Positions 50,012 through 58,130 of a stretch of DNA of 64,000 nt are shown here, piece after piece. The stretch is from the NCBI RefSeq assembly GCF_025263265.1, contig NZ_CP079869.1:3038001-3102000 (forward strand), written 5' to 3'. Each line of letters starts with the position of its first letter. Position 1 is the stretch's first letter. This stretch comes from Mycobacterium sp. SMC-4. Lineage in GTDB: Bacteria > Actinomycetota > Actinomycetes > Mycobacteriales > Mycobacteriaceae. The translations under genes were made by a program, and so were the position numbers. A model generated the notes under the pieces. It was not told where the DNA came from and did not search any database. It was given only the letters and a program-made list of their open reading frames with translations.

Positions 50012-50784
50012 TCTGGTGACCGAAGCATGTACCCCACGCCCCGGACGGTGCAGATCATCGGCTCACGACCGTCGTCGATCTTGCGTCGCAGGTACGAGAT
50101 GTACAGGTCGACGATGCTGGAACGACCACCGAACCCGTAGTTCCACACCTCATCGAGAATCTTCGACCGGGTCAGGACGCGGCCGCTGTGCCGCAGCAGA
50201 CAACGCAGCAGCTCGAATTCGGTCGCGGTGAGCGCGATCGGCTCCCCGGCACGGGTGACCTCGCGACTGGCACTGTCCAGCGTCAGATCCCCCTCGGAGA
50301 GAACCTCGTCATCAGCAGCTGTCCGGTCGGCGTGCCCAGCGCGGCGCAGCAGCCCCCGCAACCTCGCGACCAGCTCTTCCAAGTTGAACGGCTTGGTCAT
50401 GTAGTCGTCGGCGCCGGCGGTCAATCCGCCGACCCGGTCGCGCACCGAGTCCCGGGCGGTCAGGAACAGGATCGGGGTGTGGGTGTCCGACCCGCGCACC
50501 TTATGCAGGATCTGCAACCCGCTGATGTCGGGCAGCATGATGTCGAGGATCAACAGATCGGGCTCTCGTGCGTCGAAACTGCGGATGGCGTCGCGCCCGT
50601 TGTGGGCCACGTCGACAGTCCAGCCCTCGTGACGGAGGGCCATGGTGACCAGGTTGGTCAAGGCCGGTTCGTCGTCGACAAGCAGGACACGTATCGGCGA
50701 CCCGTCCTTGCGATTCATCGTCGGGAGTTGCCCCAGGGCGGCCGGCCGCCGACCGCCACGGGAAAGGGTCGGGGTGGCTGTCAT
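50008..50784 (-). CDS. OmpR/PhoB family response regulator
   Basis: A 258-residue response regulator. The receiver domain has VLLVDDEPALTNLV (acidic pocket), the phosphoacceptor Asp in DLLILDIMLPDISG, Thr in FLTARDS and Lys in DDYMTKPFNLEEL. The C-terminal winged helix (ALTATEFELLRCLLRHSGRVLTRSKILDEVWNYGFGGRSSIVDLYISYLRRKID) binds DNA repeats. It is coupled to the kinase by an ATGA overlap, the expected two-component pair. An internal ATG (MNRKDGSP) is an alternative start. The signal sensed is unknown. Confidence 0.93.
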   Translation of the reverse strand: MTATPTLSRGGRRPAALGQLPTMNRKDGSPIRVLLVDDEPALTNLVTMALRHEGWTVDVAHNGRDAIRSFDAREPDLLILDIMLPDISGLQILHKVRGSDTHTPILFLTARDSVRDRVGGLTAGADDYMTKPFNLEELVARLRGLLRRAGHADRTAADDEVLSEGDLTLDSASREVTRAGEPIALTATEFELLRCLLRHSGRVLTRSKILDEVWNYGFGGRSSIVDLYISYLRRKIDDGREPMICTVRGVGYMLRSPE

Positions 50785-51219
50785 ATCTCAAGTGTCCCGA
50801 TTGCCGATAGCGGTGTCACGGAACTCTTATCAAAGACAAATGAATTGTCCACGGGTGCTGCGGCTGCCATACCAGCGCAGTACCCATGGCGCGCCCCGTA
50901 AAACGTCGCGACCAACGCCTCCGGAGGTACACATCCGGGGGCACACCGAGCGACCTGCCGACCTAGTCGATCCTGAGCGTAATCAGGTACAGCACAAAAG
51001 ATTTGGCTTTCATATGAATGCCGACTTCCCGGATTGGGATGACAGTTCGCCCGGGAACACCATGATCAGCAACGATCGAACCATGATTCTTTGCTGAGGC
51101 TCATCTGCACCAATTGCCCTGAAAAGCCTGTGGTTTGGCATCTTCGGGAAGTGGATAGAGCCGAGCTGGCCTACTGCACAGGTCGTTTCACGGATAGCTA
51201 GGAGAACATCATTCTGCAG
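50785..51219. other. Divergent promoter interval
   Basis: About 435 bp between the response regulator and the SulP-CA gene. It holds a 10-bp CCTCCGGAGG palindrome at 50919-50928 and an AT-rich patch near 50820. No gene was recognised. Confidence 0.45.
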
Positions 51220-53454
51220 ATGTCGCGCCACTCGCCAGCGGAGGAAACCGGCGATCACACGGTCATGAAAGGCATGAAAGGCCGACTGGGGCCGATAGTG
51301 CGTCATGACCTCCCAGCGTCGATTGTCGTCTTCCTCGTCGCCCTCCCGCTGTCGATCGGCATCGCCGTCGCCTCGAATGCACCGGTGCTCGCCGGAATCA
51401 TCGCGGCCATCGTCGGCGGCATCGTGGTCGGCGTCCTCGGCGGATCGCCCTTGCAGGTCAGCGGTCCGGCTGCCGGGCTGACCGTGATCGTCGCGAGCCT
51501 GATCGACCAGTTCGGCTGGGCCGTCACGTGCGCGATCACCGTCGCCGCGGGAGTCTTGCAGGTATTGCTCGGACTCAGCCGGACCGCCCGCGCGGCGCTG
51601 GCCGTGTCGCCAGTGGTGGTCCACGCGATGCTGGCCGGCATCGGTGTGACCATCGCGCTGCAGCAGGTCCACGTCCTACTCGGCGGGGACTCGCATGGTT
51701 CGGGCTGGGAGAACCTGAGCGGTCTACCCGAGCAGGTCCTGGGCGCACACCTGCCGGGCCTGCTCATGGGCTTGCTGGTCATCGTGGTGATGGTGGGTTG
51801 GCGCTGGGTGCCCGCTCCGATCAACACAGTTCCCGGCCCCCTCGCCGGGATCGTCGCAGCAACCGCACTGTCGGTGGTCGTGCCCTGGTCCGTGCCCCGA
51901 ATCGAGCTCGACGGATCGATCGTCGACGCGATCCAGCTGCCCGCCCTGCCGGACGGGAACTGGGGCGCCATCGCAGTCGGTGTGCTCACCGTGGCGCTGA
52001 TCGCGAGCGTGGAAAGCCTGCTGTGTGCGGTGGCCGTCGACCGCATGAAGAGCGGACATCGCACGAACTTCGACCGCGAGCTGCTGGGCCAGGGTGCAGG
52101 CAACATCACCTCCGGCATGATCGGCGGCCTTCCCATCACGGGTGTGATCGTGCGCAGCTCGGCCAACGTCCGAGCCGGCGCCGAAACCCGCGCCTCCGGG
52201 ATCATGCACGGTTACTGGGTGCTCGCGTTCGCCCTGCCGTTCGCCTGGCTGGCCGAGCTGATTCCGACCGCTGCGCTGGCAGGTTTGCTGATCGTCGTCG
52301 GTGCCCAACTGGTCAAGAAGACCCAAATCCAGACCGCGCTGCGCACCGGTGACATCGCGGTCTATGCGGTCACCATCCTCGGTGTGGTGTTCATCAATCT
52401 GCTGCAGGGTGTCCTCATCGGGTTGGCGCTGGCTGTCGCGCTTGTGGTGTGGCGAGTGGCGCGGGCCAGAATCAAGGCCGAGCGCGTCGATGACGACAGC
52501 TGGCAGGTCTCCGTCGAAGGATCATGCACCTTTCTTTCGCTGCCCCGCCTCACCCGAGTGCTCAACTCGCTACCCCCGGAGAACAAGGTCAGCGTCGAGC
52601 TGTCGATCGATTTCATCGACCATGCAGCGCTGGAAGCCATCGAAGACTGGACACGGCAGTACCGCGCGACCGGAGGCACCGTAGAGATCGACGAACTAGG
52701 TCCGACCGAACTGCAAAGCGCTGCCGACGGTCCGCCGGCGCGCCGCTTCGGCGCGATCGACAAACGCGCAGGCGTCTTCCCGTGGAGCGCTTGGCGCCAG
52801 CACCACTTCCCCTCTGTTCTGCAGGGATTGGACATTTACCATCGCAGCACAGCGCCGTACATCCGCCCGCACATGGAGCAGCTGGCCAACGCCCAGCGGC
52901 CCGAGACGCTGTTCATCACGTGCACGGACTCGCGCATCGTGCCCAACGTGATCACCAGCAGCGGCCCCGGTGACCTGTTCACTGTTCGCAACGTGGGCAA
53001 TCTCGTGCCCCCAGAACAGCGCGATCCGTCCGTTGAAGCGGCTATCACCTTCGCGGTCTCGAAGTTGCGGGTGTCCTCGATCGTCATCTGTGGCCACTCC
53101 AGCTGCGGCGCGATGAACGCACTGCTCAGCGACGGCGCCAAGCGAGACGCCGGAGATGAACACCTCTATGCCTGGCTGGCCCACGGCCGTTCGACGGTGG
53201 CCGCCTTCCAGGACGGTCGCCACCCTGTCGCCCGTTCAGCAGCCGATGCCGGGTTCGGGAGGGTCGATCAACTCAGCATGGTCCACGTGGCTGTACAGAT
53301 CGAGACCCTGCGCGAACACCCGCTGATCGCCGAGGCCTACCAGGAGGGCAAGCTGGACATCATCGGGCTGTTCTACGACATCACCAGCGCTGCTGCGGTC
53401 CGCGTGTCGCCGACCGAGATCAACGGTCACATCGAGGCCCACCACCACTCGTAG
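51220..53454 (+). CDS. SulP-family anion transporter fused to a beta-carbonic anhydrase
   Basis: A 744-residue fusion. The N-terminal ~420 residues are a SulP permease (DLPASIVVFLVALPLSIGIAVASNAPVLAGIIAAIVGG, VSGPAAGLTVIVASLI, and a dozen hydrophobic helices), followed by a short STAS-like stretch (CTFLSLPRLTRVLNSLPPENKVSVELSIDFIDHAALEAIEDW). The C-terminus is a beta-carbonic anhydrase with zinc ligands in LFITCTDSRIVPN and CGHSSCGAMNALL. M. tuberculosis has the same architecture (Rv3273). It probably imports bicarbonate or sulphate coupled to CO2 hydration. AGGAG lies about 15 bases upstream of the chosen ATG; a second start at 51265 is possible. Confidence 0.93.
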   Translation: MSRHSPAEETGDHTVMKGMKGRLGPIVRHDLPASIVVFLVALPLSIGIAVASNAPVLAGIIAAIVGGIVVGVLGGSPLQVSGPAAGLTVIVASLIDQFGWAVTCAITVAAGVLQVLLGLSRTARAALAVSPVVVHAMLAGIGVTIALQQVHVLLGGDSHGSGWENLSGLPEQVLGAHLPGLLMGLLVIVVMVGWRWVPAPINTVPGPLAGIVAATALSVVVPWSVPRIELDGSIVDAIQLPALPDGNWGAIAVGVLTVALIASVESLLCAVAVDRMKSGHRTNFDRELLGQGAGNITSGMIGGLPITGVIVRSSANVRAGAETRASGIMHGYWVLAFALPFAWLAELIPTAALAGLLIVVGAQLVKKTQIQTALRTGDIAVYAVTILGVVFINLLQGVLIGLALAVALVVWRVARARIKAERVDDDSWQVSVEGSCTFLSLPRLTRVLNSLPPENKVSVELSIDFIDHAALEAIEDWTRQYRATGGTVEIDELGPTELQSAADGPPARRFGAIDKRAGVFPWSAWRQHHFPSVLQGLDIYHRSTAPYIRPHMEQLANAQRPETLFITCTDSRIVPNVITSSGPGDLFTVRNVGNLVPPEQRDPSVEAAITFAVSKLRVSSIVICGHSSCGAMNALLSDGAKRDAGDEHLYAWLAHGRSTVAAFQDGRHPVARSAADAGFGRVDQLSMVHVAVQIETLREHPLIAEAYQEGKLDIIGLFYDITSAAAVRVSPTEINGHIEAHHHS

Positions 53455-53808
53455 ACCGCCGTGCGCGCACTCGCGTCGACTCCCTGGAGATCGGCGCGGG
53501 TGCCGGCGCGAATATCGCTCGGCGGGAAAGAAGTGTGAATTCAATCGCTCCTTAATGAATGGCGGTACCACTGCGCGGTACTTTTTAAACCTGATTTGTT
53601 CACCATTTTCCTGAGAGTTGAACATATTTGAGTTATCTATGACTGCAATGACGAAAGCAACTTGAATACCTAGAATTGATGGTAACGCGGTCAGATGCCA
53701 GCGTTTACCGATAAACCGGTAACTTGATGCCCCCAAGCATTGAGTGAGGGAGGTTCGCCATTCTCGATGAACCCCCGCAAGAGGCGCCAAGAGAAATGGA
53801 GACAGAGA
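53455..53808. other. AT-rich upstream region of secreted peptide 1
   Basis: About 350 bp with unusually low GC. It contains a 22-bp segment (53632-53653) shared, at almost the same distance, with the second peptide gene, and an inverted repeat TTACCG/CGGTAA (53705-53710/53717-53722). No gene. Confidence 0.5.
53632..53653 (+). promoter_or_regulatory. Conserved 22-bp element upstream of peptide 1
   Basis: Shares 18 of 22 bases with 54525-54546. The core TATGAC-NNN-AATGACG is identical apart from the three central bases. Distance to the start codon is 155 bp here and 157 bp at the second gene. Candidate shared promoter or regulator site. Confidence 0.6.
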
Positions 53809-54042
53809 ATGAAGTTCAACGTACGTCGCTCGATACCATTGGTGGCCGCAGGCGCGCTGATGGTCGGCAGTACGCTGTTGGCACCCGCCGCCGCCGCCAA
53901 TACCGAACAGAACTGTGACGTGACAGGTCCCCGGTCGGTGATGTGCGGTACCACGGGGAGCACCTCGATCTACACCGAGCCGGTACCCCGTGGCCCCAAC
54001 CCGTGGCTGCCAGGTCCGCTGATGCCGGGACGCGGCTTCTAA
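53809..54042 (+). CDS. Small secreted peptide 1 (paralogue pair)
   Basis: A 77-residue exported peptide. MKFNVRRSIPLVAAGALMVG... is a Sec signal peptide ending at an A-A-A-A-N site. The mature part is NTEQNCDVTGPRSVMCGTTGSTSIYTEPVPRGPNPWLPGPLMPGRGF-like, with two cysteines able to form one disulphide and a Pro/Gly-rich tail. It is nearly identical in its last ~23 residues to the product of 54704-54937. Start at 53809 gives the signal peptide; a longer frame begins at 53740. Function unknown. Confidence 0.8.
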   Translation: MKFNVRRSIPLVAAGALMVGSTLLAPAAAANTEQNCDVTGPRSVMCGTTGSTSIYTEPVPRGPNPWLPGPLMPGRGF

Positions 54043-54703
54043 GCAGCAGCGCAGCACTACTGCGCGACATCGCAGGGGCGCTGACGCGATCCGAACCTTT
54101 CGGAGCGCGTCGGCGCCTTTTCTGCTTTCCGCATCACGTCTGCGCATTACGCCTCACCTCTTCACCATTTCTGCGATTCGGCTCACATCGCCGCCCCGGA
54201 CACTCGTTTCCAGAAACACGCAGCAGGGCGAAGTCGCCAGCCATGACTGCCGCGTGACACCGCCTCTGGCCGCCGGCATAACGGCACAGACCAGGATCGC
54301 CGACAAAAACAGTCGCCAGAAAGTCATACGGCCGTCTGCGTGGAACCCACGCGCCATTTCGACTACACAGAACCCGCTGATTTCGACCCGCGCCCTCGCG
54401 CCCCCGCCTCAGTGCACGCTCTGCCAATGCGGTTGACGGTATTCAGTCCGTTTAGACCGCGCAGTTCCGCTTCGCCCATACTCATAGATTGCGCTGAAGA
54501 ATTACCAATCCAAGTCAAATCTGGGTTAGCTATGACCATAATGACGCGAGGTTCCAACGGTCGTATATTGGATTGTAGAAGGATAAAGCGATCGCCAATG
54601 TCCAGTAGAAACTCTCGCCTGGTCTGCGCCTTCTGGAAAAATGATTCAGTCAGCTACCTGGGCGTCTTCATGGACAGAAGGCATCCAAGAATTGAGAAGG
54701 AGA
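54043..54703. other. Intergenic region with possible small secreted ORF
   Basis: About 660 bp, low-GC in its second half. On the minus strand a 57-codon frame from the ATG at 54327 to 54154 encodes MTFWRLFLSAILVCAVMPAA followed by a short polar segment; a real secreted peptide is possible but there is no convincing ribosome site. The 22-bp element at 54525-54546 lies near the right. Confidence 0.4.
54525..54546 (+). promoter_or_regulatory. Conserved 22-bp element upstream of peptide 2
   Basis: Second copy of the element at 53632-53653 (18/22 identical), 157 bp upstream of the start codon. Confidence 0.6.
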
Positions 54704-54937
54704 ATGAAGTTCACCCTGCGTCGAATAGCGCCGATGTTCGCAGCCGTTGCGCTCACCGCCGGCACGATGGTCACGGCACCAATGGTCAGCGCGAGCAACC
54801 AAACCCAATGTAACTGGACAGGGCCTCGAACGTCGGTGTGCCAGAAGCCGGGCCACGCATCGATCTACACCGAACCGGTGCCACGTGGGCCGAACCCATG
54901 GCTGCCCGGTCCGTTGATGCCGGGGCGCCGCTTCTAG
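54704..54937 (+). CDS. Small secreted peptide 2 (paralogue pair)
   Basis: A 77-residue exported peptide with signal sequence MKFTLRRIAPMFAAVALTAG..., a Cys pair in QCNWTGPRTSVCQ and the same tail SIYTEPVPRGPNPWLPGPLMPG as peptide 1. AAGGAG immediately precedes the ATG. Signal sequences and Cys loop have diverged while the C-terminal ~23 residues are almost unchanged, suggesting that the tail carries the function. Function unknown. Confidence 0.82.
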   Translation: MKFTLRRIAPMFAAVALTAGTMVTAPMVSASNQTQCNWTGPRTSVCQKPGHASIYTEPVPRGPNPWLPGPLMPGRRF

Positions 54938-55596
54938 CCGCGCGGCGAAACAACCGGAGAACACAATCGAACAATGTCGCCGGCGCGGATGACCCATCGT
55001 GGTCCGCGTCGGCACCTTTTTGTCAGATCAATGTTCCGGCCCGAAATAGATCTCTCCGTACGGCAAACTCCTGCATTCTTTGCAGCCGCGGTCATAATGA
55101 AGCAAGGTGATTTGCTGGCGAAACTTCAGCCGCAATCTCGGCCCCACACCGGGGCCGAGTCCCGGCAGTCTCCGCGGCTCGAGGTCACATCGCTGCGCCC
55201 CAGGCGTGACGGAGATCGCAATCCGGCGCAGCCGACATCCCGAAGCTAGACCCCCATGAACCCACCTCCGTGGGCTACATTGGTGCGGCACCACACCAGA
55301 GCTAACAGTGTCTGCGTGGCAGACAGGCCAACTCGCCTGTCATATGTCTAGCCGAATCGGCGACAACGGTCGATCCAACGACAGCTATTGCCCTAGCTAA
55401 GTTTGTTGTCCGAGAACAGCTTTCAAGGCACAAGCGATGAGTTCGGCACCCGAGCCGGGGCCGTTGCGCCCAGCGCCGTGCCGCTCGCGGCATCTGACTG
55501 CTAGCAAATTGCGTAGCACTTGTTTCTTAGGTTAGCCTCAGCTAGCGTCGCGTCGGCCGATTGGCTTGATTCCTCTTTATCTGACACAGGAGAACC
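54938..55596. other. Intergenic region ending in an iron-box promoter
   Basis: About 660 bp. No gene recognised; the last 70 bp contain the IdeR-like box and a ribosome site for the next gene. Remaining sequence unremarkable. Confidence 0.5.
55527..55545 (+). promoter_or_regulatory. IdeR-type iron box
   Basis: TTAGGTTAGCCTCAGCTAG matches the mycobacterial iron-box consensus TWAGGTWAGSCTWACCTWA at about 16 of 19 positions, with the left half perfect. It lies 51 bp upstream of the start codon at 55597, overlapping where the promoter should be, so the downstream gene is probably iron-repressed. Confidence 0.65.
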
Positions 55597-57057
55597 ATGG
55601 CGTTAGCGCTCTCTGCTCACCCTGAGCACATTTCGACGTCGGAGCGGTCGAGTGCCCCACCGCTACACAAACGCGCGGTACTGACCGGTGTCGCGCTGGT
55701 GAGCGCGTCGGTGCTCACCATCACCCCGATGGCTCCGGCGCCGGCGGCACTGGCCGCCGCGCAGGCTCGCGACGTCCAGATGGCGGCCTGGACGAACCCG
55801 CTGACCACCTGGCAGGAGGCGTTCAAGGCGTCCTCCCAGAACATTGCCTACGGACTCAACGAAGTCGCGACGAAGTACCCCGTGTGGCTCGGTGACGTCC
55901 TGCGTGGCTCCCCCACCCTCTTCCAGGAGCTGGGCGGGGTGTTCGGCAACACCACCGGGTGGCAGGCCTTGGCCGCGGACCTGCCCGGGTACGGAGATCG
56001 CATCCGCGAGGCCATCCAGACCAGCATCGCCGACAGTCAGGGCCGGTTCGACGGCGTTGCGGACCTGATGCGTGACGTCGCGGGCTACCTGGGAGCGGCG
56101 CAGTTCAACAACGCGTTCGCCGCGGTCAACGAATACTTCTTGTGGAGTCTCGGGGCCGGAGCGTGGCCGTTGTTCGACGTTCTGGCGATGCCGGGACAAA
56201 TCGCCCAGACCCTGGGCGCCGGAAAGTTGGCCAACGTCTTCGACGTGCTGCTGACCGACAACGCTCTGGGCCACTACACCGAGTCCCTGCTCGGCCCCGT
56301 GGTCACCGCCGCGTTCCAGTTCACCGAAGTGCTGGACGACATCGCGGCTGCGATCAAGACCGGCGATTGGACCACCGCGCTCAGCGAGACCATCAACATG
56401 CCGGGCAAGGTCGTCAACGCCCTACTCAACGGCTACACGCCACGGCTTGCCATCGAGGACGGCAAGCCGTGGCCCTGGGTGGGCCTGCTCACGCCGAAGG
56501 GTGCCTTCGAGCAGTTCTTCATCAACATGCCCCGCGATATCGCCTGGGCGATGAAGGTCTCCCGCGAAGAGTTCCTCGCGGCGAAGAACAATCCCGCCGC
56601 GGCGACTGCCGACGTGTCGTCCACCGATCTCGCCGCGGAGGACCGTCTGGTATCGATCGAGGTCGGACTGCGCGGAGAGGAAAGGAAGTTGAGCCAACCG
56701 ATCTCGACGGACTCCTTGGCGGTCCCGCAGACTCCGGAACCAGACGGCGCGCCGGTCGGTGCGGACGCCGAGACCGAGAGCTTGCCCGGCCCCGCGGACG
56801 ACGTTGCGGACACCTCCGTCGGTGACGAGGTCGGTGACACCGCCGCAGACGCCGCAGACACCTCTGAACCCGACGCCACCGAGCCGGACAAATCCGAGTC
56901 CGCCACAGACGAATCGGGCACGGGTGAGTCTGGCCGCGCAGCAGCCAGGGGCGACTCCTCGGACGCGTCCGGGAACTCCTCGAGCAGACGTGGCGGTGGC
57001 TCGTCCGCCGGCTCTGACAGCGGTTCTTCGTCTCGGAAGGCACGCAGCAGCGGCTGA
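55597..57057 (+). CDS. Secreted outer-membrane protein, GjpA-like, with acidic Ser/Asp-rich tail
   Basis: A 486-residue exported protein. It starts with an atypical long signal (KRAVLTGVALVSASVLTITPMAPAPAAL), then a helical/hydrophobic domain of about 260 residues (YGLNEVATKYPVWLGDVLRG, GAGAWPLFDVLAMPGQIAQTLGAGKLANVFDVLLTD, FEQFFINMPRDIAWAMK) similar to the mycobacterial family named outer membrane porin GjpA. The final ~150 residues are a low-complexity Asp/Ser/Glu/Gly-rich tail ending in a basic RKARSSG. ATG is preceded by AGGAG. An iron box in its promoter links it to iron starvation. The porin name is from resemblance only. Confidence 0.65.
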   Translation: MALALSAHPEHISTSERSSAPPLHKRAVLTGVALVSASVLTITPMAPAPAALAAAQARDVQMAAWTNPLTTWQEAFKASSQNIAYGLNEVATKYPVWLGDVLRGSPTLFQELGGVFGNTTGWQALAADLPGYGDRIREAIQTSIADSQGRFDGVADLMRDVAGYLGAAQFNNAFAAVNEYFLWSLGAGAWPLFDVLAMPGQIAQTLGAGKLANVFDVLLTDNALGHYTESLLGPVVTAAFQFTEVLDDIAAAIKTGDWTTALSETINMPGKVVNALLNGYTPRLAIEDGKPWPWVGLLTPKGAFEQFFINMPRDIAWAMKVSREEFLAAKNNPAAATADVSSTDLAAEDRLVSIEVGLRGEERKLSQPISTDSLAVPQTPEPDGAPVGADAETESLPGPADDVADTSVGDEVGDTAADAADTSEPDATEPDKSESATDESGTGESGRAAARGDSSDASGNSSSRRGGGSSAGSDSGSSSRKARSSG

Positions 57058-57073
57058 CGCACCGAGCACCCGC

Positions 57074-57103
57074 TATGGCCCCCTTGAGACCGAGGGGGCC
57101 ATA
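57074..57103 (+). terminator. Intrinsic-type terminator hairpin
   Basis: A perfect 11-bp stem TATGGCCCCCT/AGGGGGCCATA with an 8-base loop, 17 bp after the stop at 57057. No T-run follows, as is usual in mycobacteria. Confidence 0.8.
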
Positions 57104-57130
57104 GTCGTCGTGCCCGCGCGGCGAATACCT

Positions 57131-57146
57131 GTCACCTGAAAGAAAC
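57131..57146 (+). promoter_or_regulatory. GlnR-binding site match
   Basis: GTCAC-CTGAAA-GAAAC matches the mycobacterial GlnR box GTNAC-N6-GAAAC perfectly. It lies 120 bp upstream of the first gene of the urea/guanidine operon, as expected for nitrogen-limitation control. Confidence 0.7.
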
Positions 57147-57167
57147 AAACGCAGTCCACTGTTAACG

Positions 57168-57195
57168 GCCGCGGCGTATTCGGTTACGCCGCGGC
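57168..57195 (+). promoter_or_regulatory. Strong leader hairpin before the urea/guanidine operon
   Basis: GCCGCGGCGTA (57168-57178) and its perfect complement TACGCCGCGGC (57185-57195) flank a six-base loop TTCGGT. Positioned in the 5' leader between the GlnR site and the start codon; could be a terminator/attenuator or RNA stabiliser. It does not resemble the ykkC guanidine riboswitch. A CTGTC-AAAC-GACAG inverted repeat follows at 57224-57237. Confidence 0.6.
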
Positions 57196-57266
57196 AACCA
57201 TCTCCCGCGCCTGCTGCGCAAAACTGTCAAACGACAGAAACGGCAGGCAATGAGCGGGAGAGGTCC

Positions 57267-58130
57267 GTGACCAGCACAGACACCATATCCAGCACGGCCA
57301 CCACAGCAGGTGCCCGCGACCACGCACGCGCGCAGCACGGCCGTACCGCCGAATTCATGCGTCACGTTCCGGCCTCGACGTCCCCGGATGTACCCGGCGA
57401 CATCCCCTCCGAGCAACTGGTGTGGTCGGAATGCGTTGCGCCAGGCGGCTACACGACCGCGGTTCTGGCCCGCGGAACCCGGATCCGGCTCACCGACACC
57501 AACGGTGACGCCTGCGCTCATCTGCTGCTGCACCGCGCGGACTCACCGCACGAGCGGCTCAACGTCGCCGACACCGTCAAGGTGCCCTGGCAGGCCTACC
57601 TCGGGGCCGGTCACCCGCTACTCAGCGGATTCGGCCGTGTCATGGCCACCATCGTCTCCGATACCTCCGGCAACCATGACGCGTTGACCGGAACCTCGAC
57701 CCGGGCCGGAAATCTGGAACGCTACGCCGCAGCCGCACCGGAGTCCGGAGCTCCTGCCGGGCGGGAACTCTTCACCCTCGGCGCTCTCAAACACGGCCTC
57801 GACAGCCGTGATGTGCCACCGTCGGTCTCCTTCTTCAAAGGCGTACGTGTCGACAGTGCCGGCACATTCAGCTGGCTCGGCTCGGCCGGCCCCGGCGCGA
57901 CGGTCGACCTGCTCCTGCATGTCGATGCAATCGTGCTGCTGGCCAACACAAGTCACCCACTTGATCCCCGGCCGACATTCACCTGTTCACCGCTGTCGGT
58001 GCACGCGTGGACAGCCCGCACCGACCTGGAACGGCTGGTACGCGGAGCTCTCGTGGGCCCGCTCGGACCCGAACACCGGCAAGCCATCGCCAACACCGAG
58101 GCCGACCTCACCGCGAGAGGACAGTTGTGA
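57267..58130 (+). CDS. DUF1989 family protein, urea carboxylase-associated (UAAP)
   Basis: A 287-residue urea carboxylase-associated protein of the DUF1989 family: VWSECVAPGGYTTAVLARGTRIRLTDTNGDACAHLLLHRADSPHERLNVADTVKVPWQAYLGAGHPLLSGFGRVMATIVSDTSG. The start is GTG, 2-5 bp after a GGGAGAGG site. Such proteins are encoded beside urea or guanidine carboxylase in many bacteria and form the CgdAB-type guanidine/carboxyguanidine deiminase. The next gene overlaps its stop codon by 4 bases, so the two probably form a heteromer. Confidence 0.9.
   Translation: MTSTDTISSTATTAGARDHARAQHGRTAEFMRHVPASTSPDVPGDIPSEQLVWSECVAPGGYTTAVLARGTRIRLTDTNGDACAHLLLHRADSPHERLNVADTVKVPWQAYLGAGHPLLSGFGRVMATIVSDTSGNHDALTGTSTRAGNLERYAAAAPESGAPAGRELFTLGALKHGLDSRDVPPSVSFFKGVRVDSAGTFSWLGSAGPGATVDLLLHVDAIVLLANTSHPLDPRPTFTCSPLSVHAWTARTDLERLVRGALVGPLGPEHRQAIANTEADLTARGQL

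Noticed and set aside
53740..54042. Longer start for secreted peptide 1
   Set aside because: It adds a 23-residue basic extension that would hide the signal peptide; the MKFNVRR start matches its paralogue.
57058..57266. ykkC-type guanidine riboswitch upstream of the carboxylase operon
   Set aside because: The conserved ACGG/CUAGGGUUCCG-like elements are not seen; only simple hairpins and the GlnR site are present.
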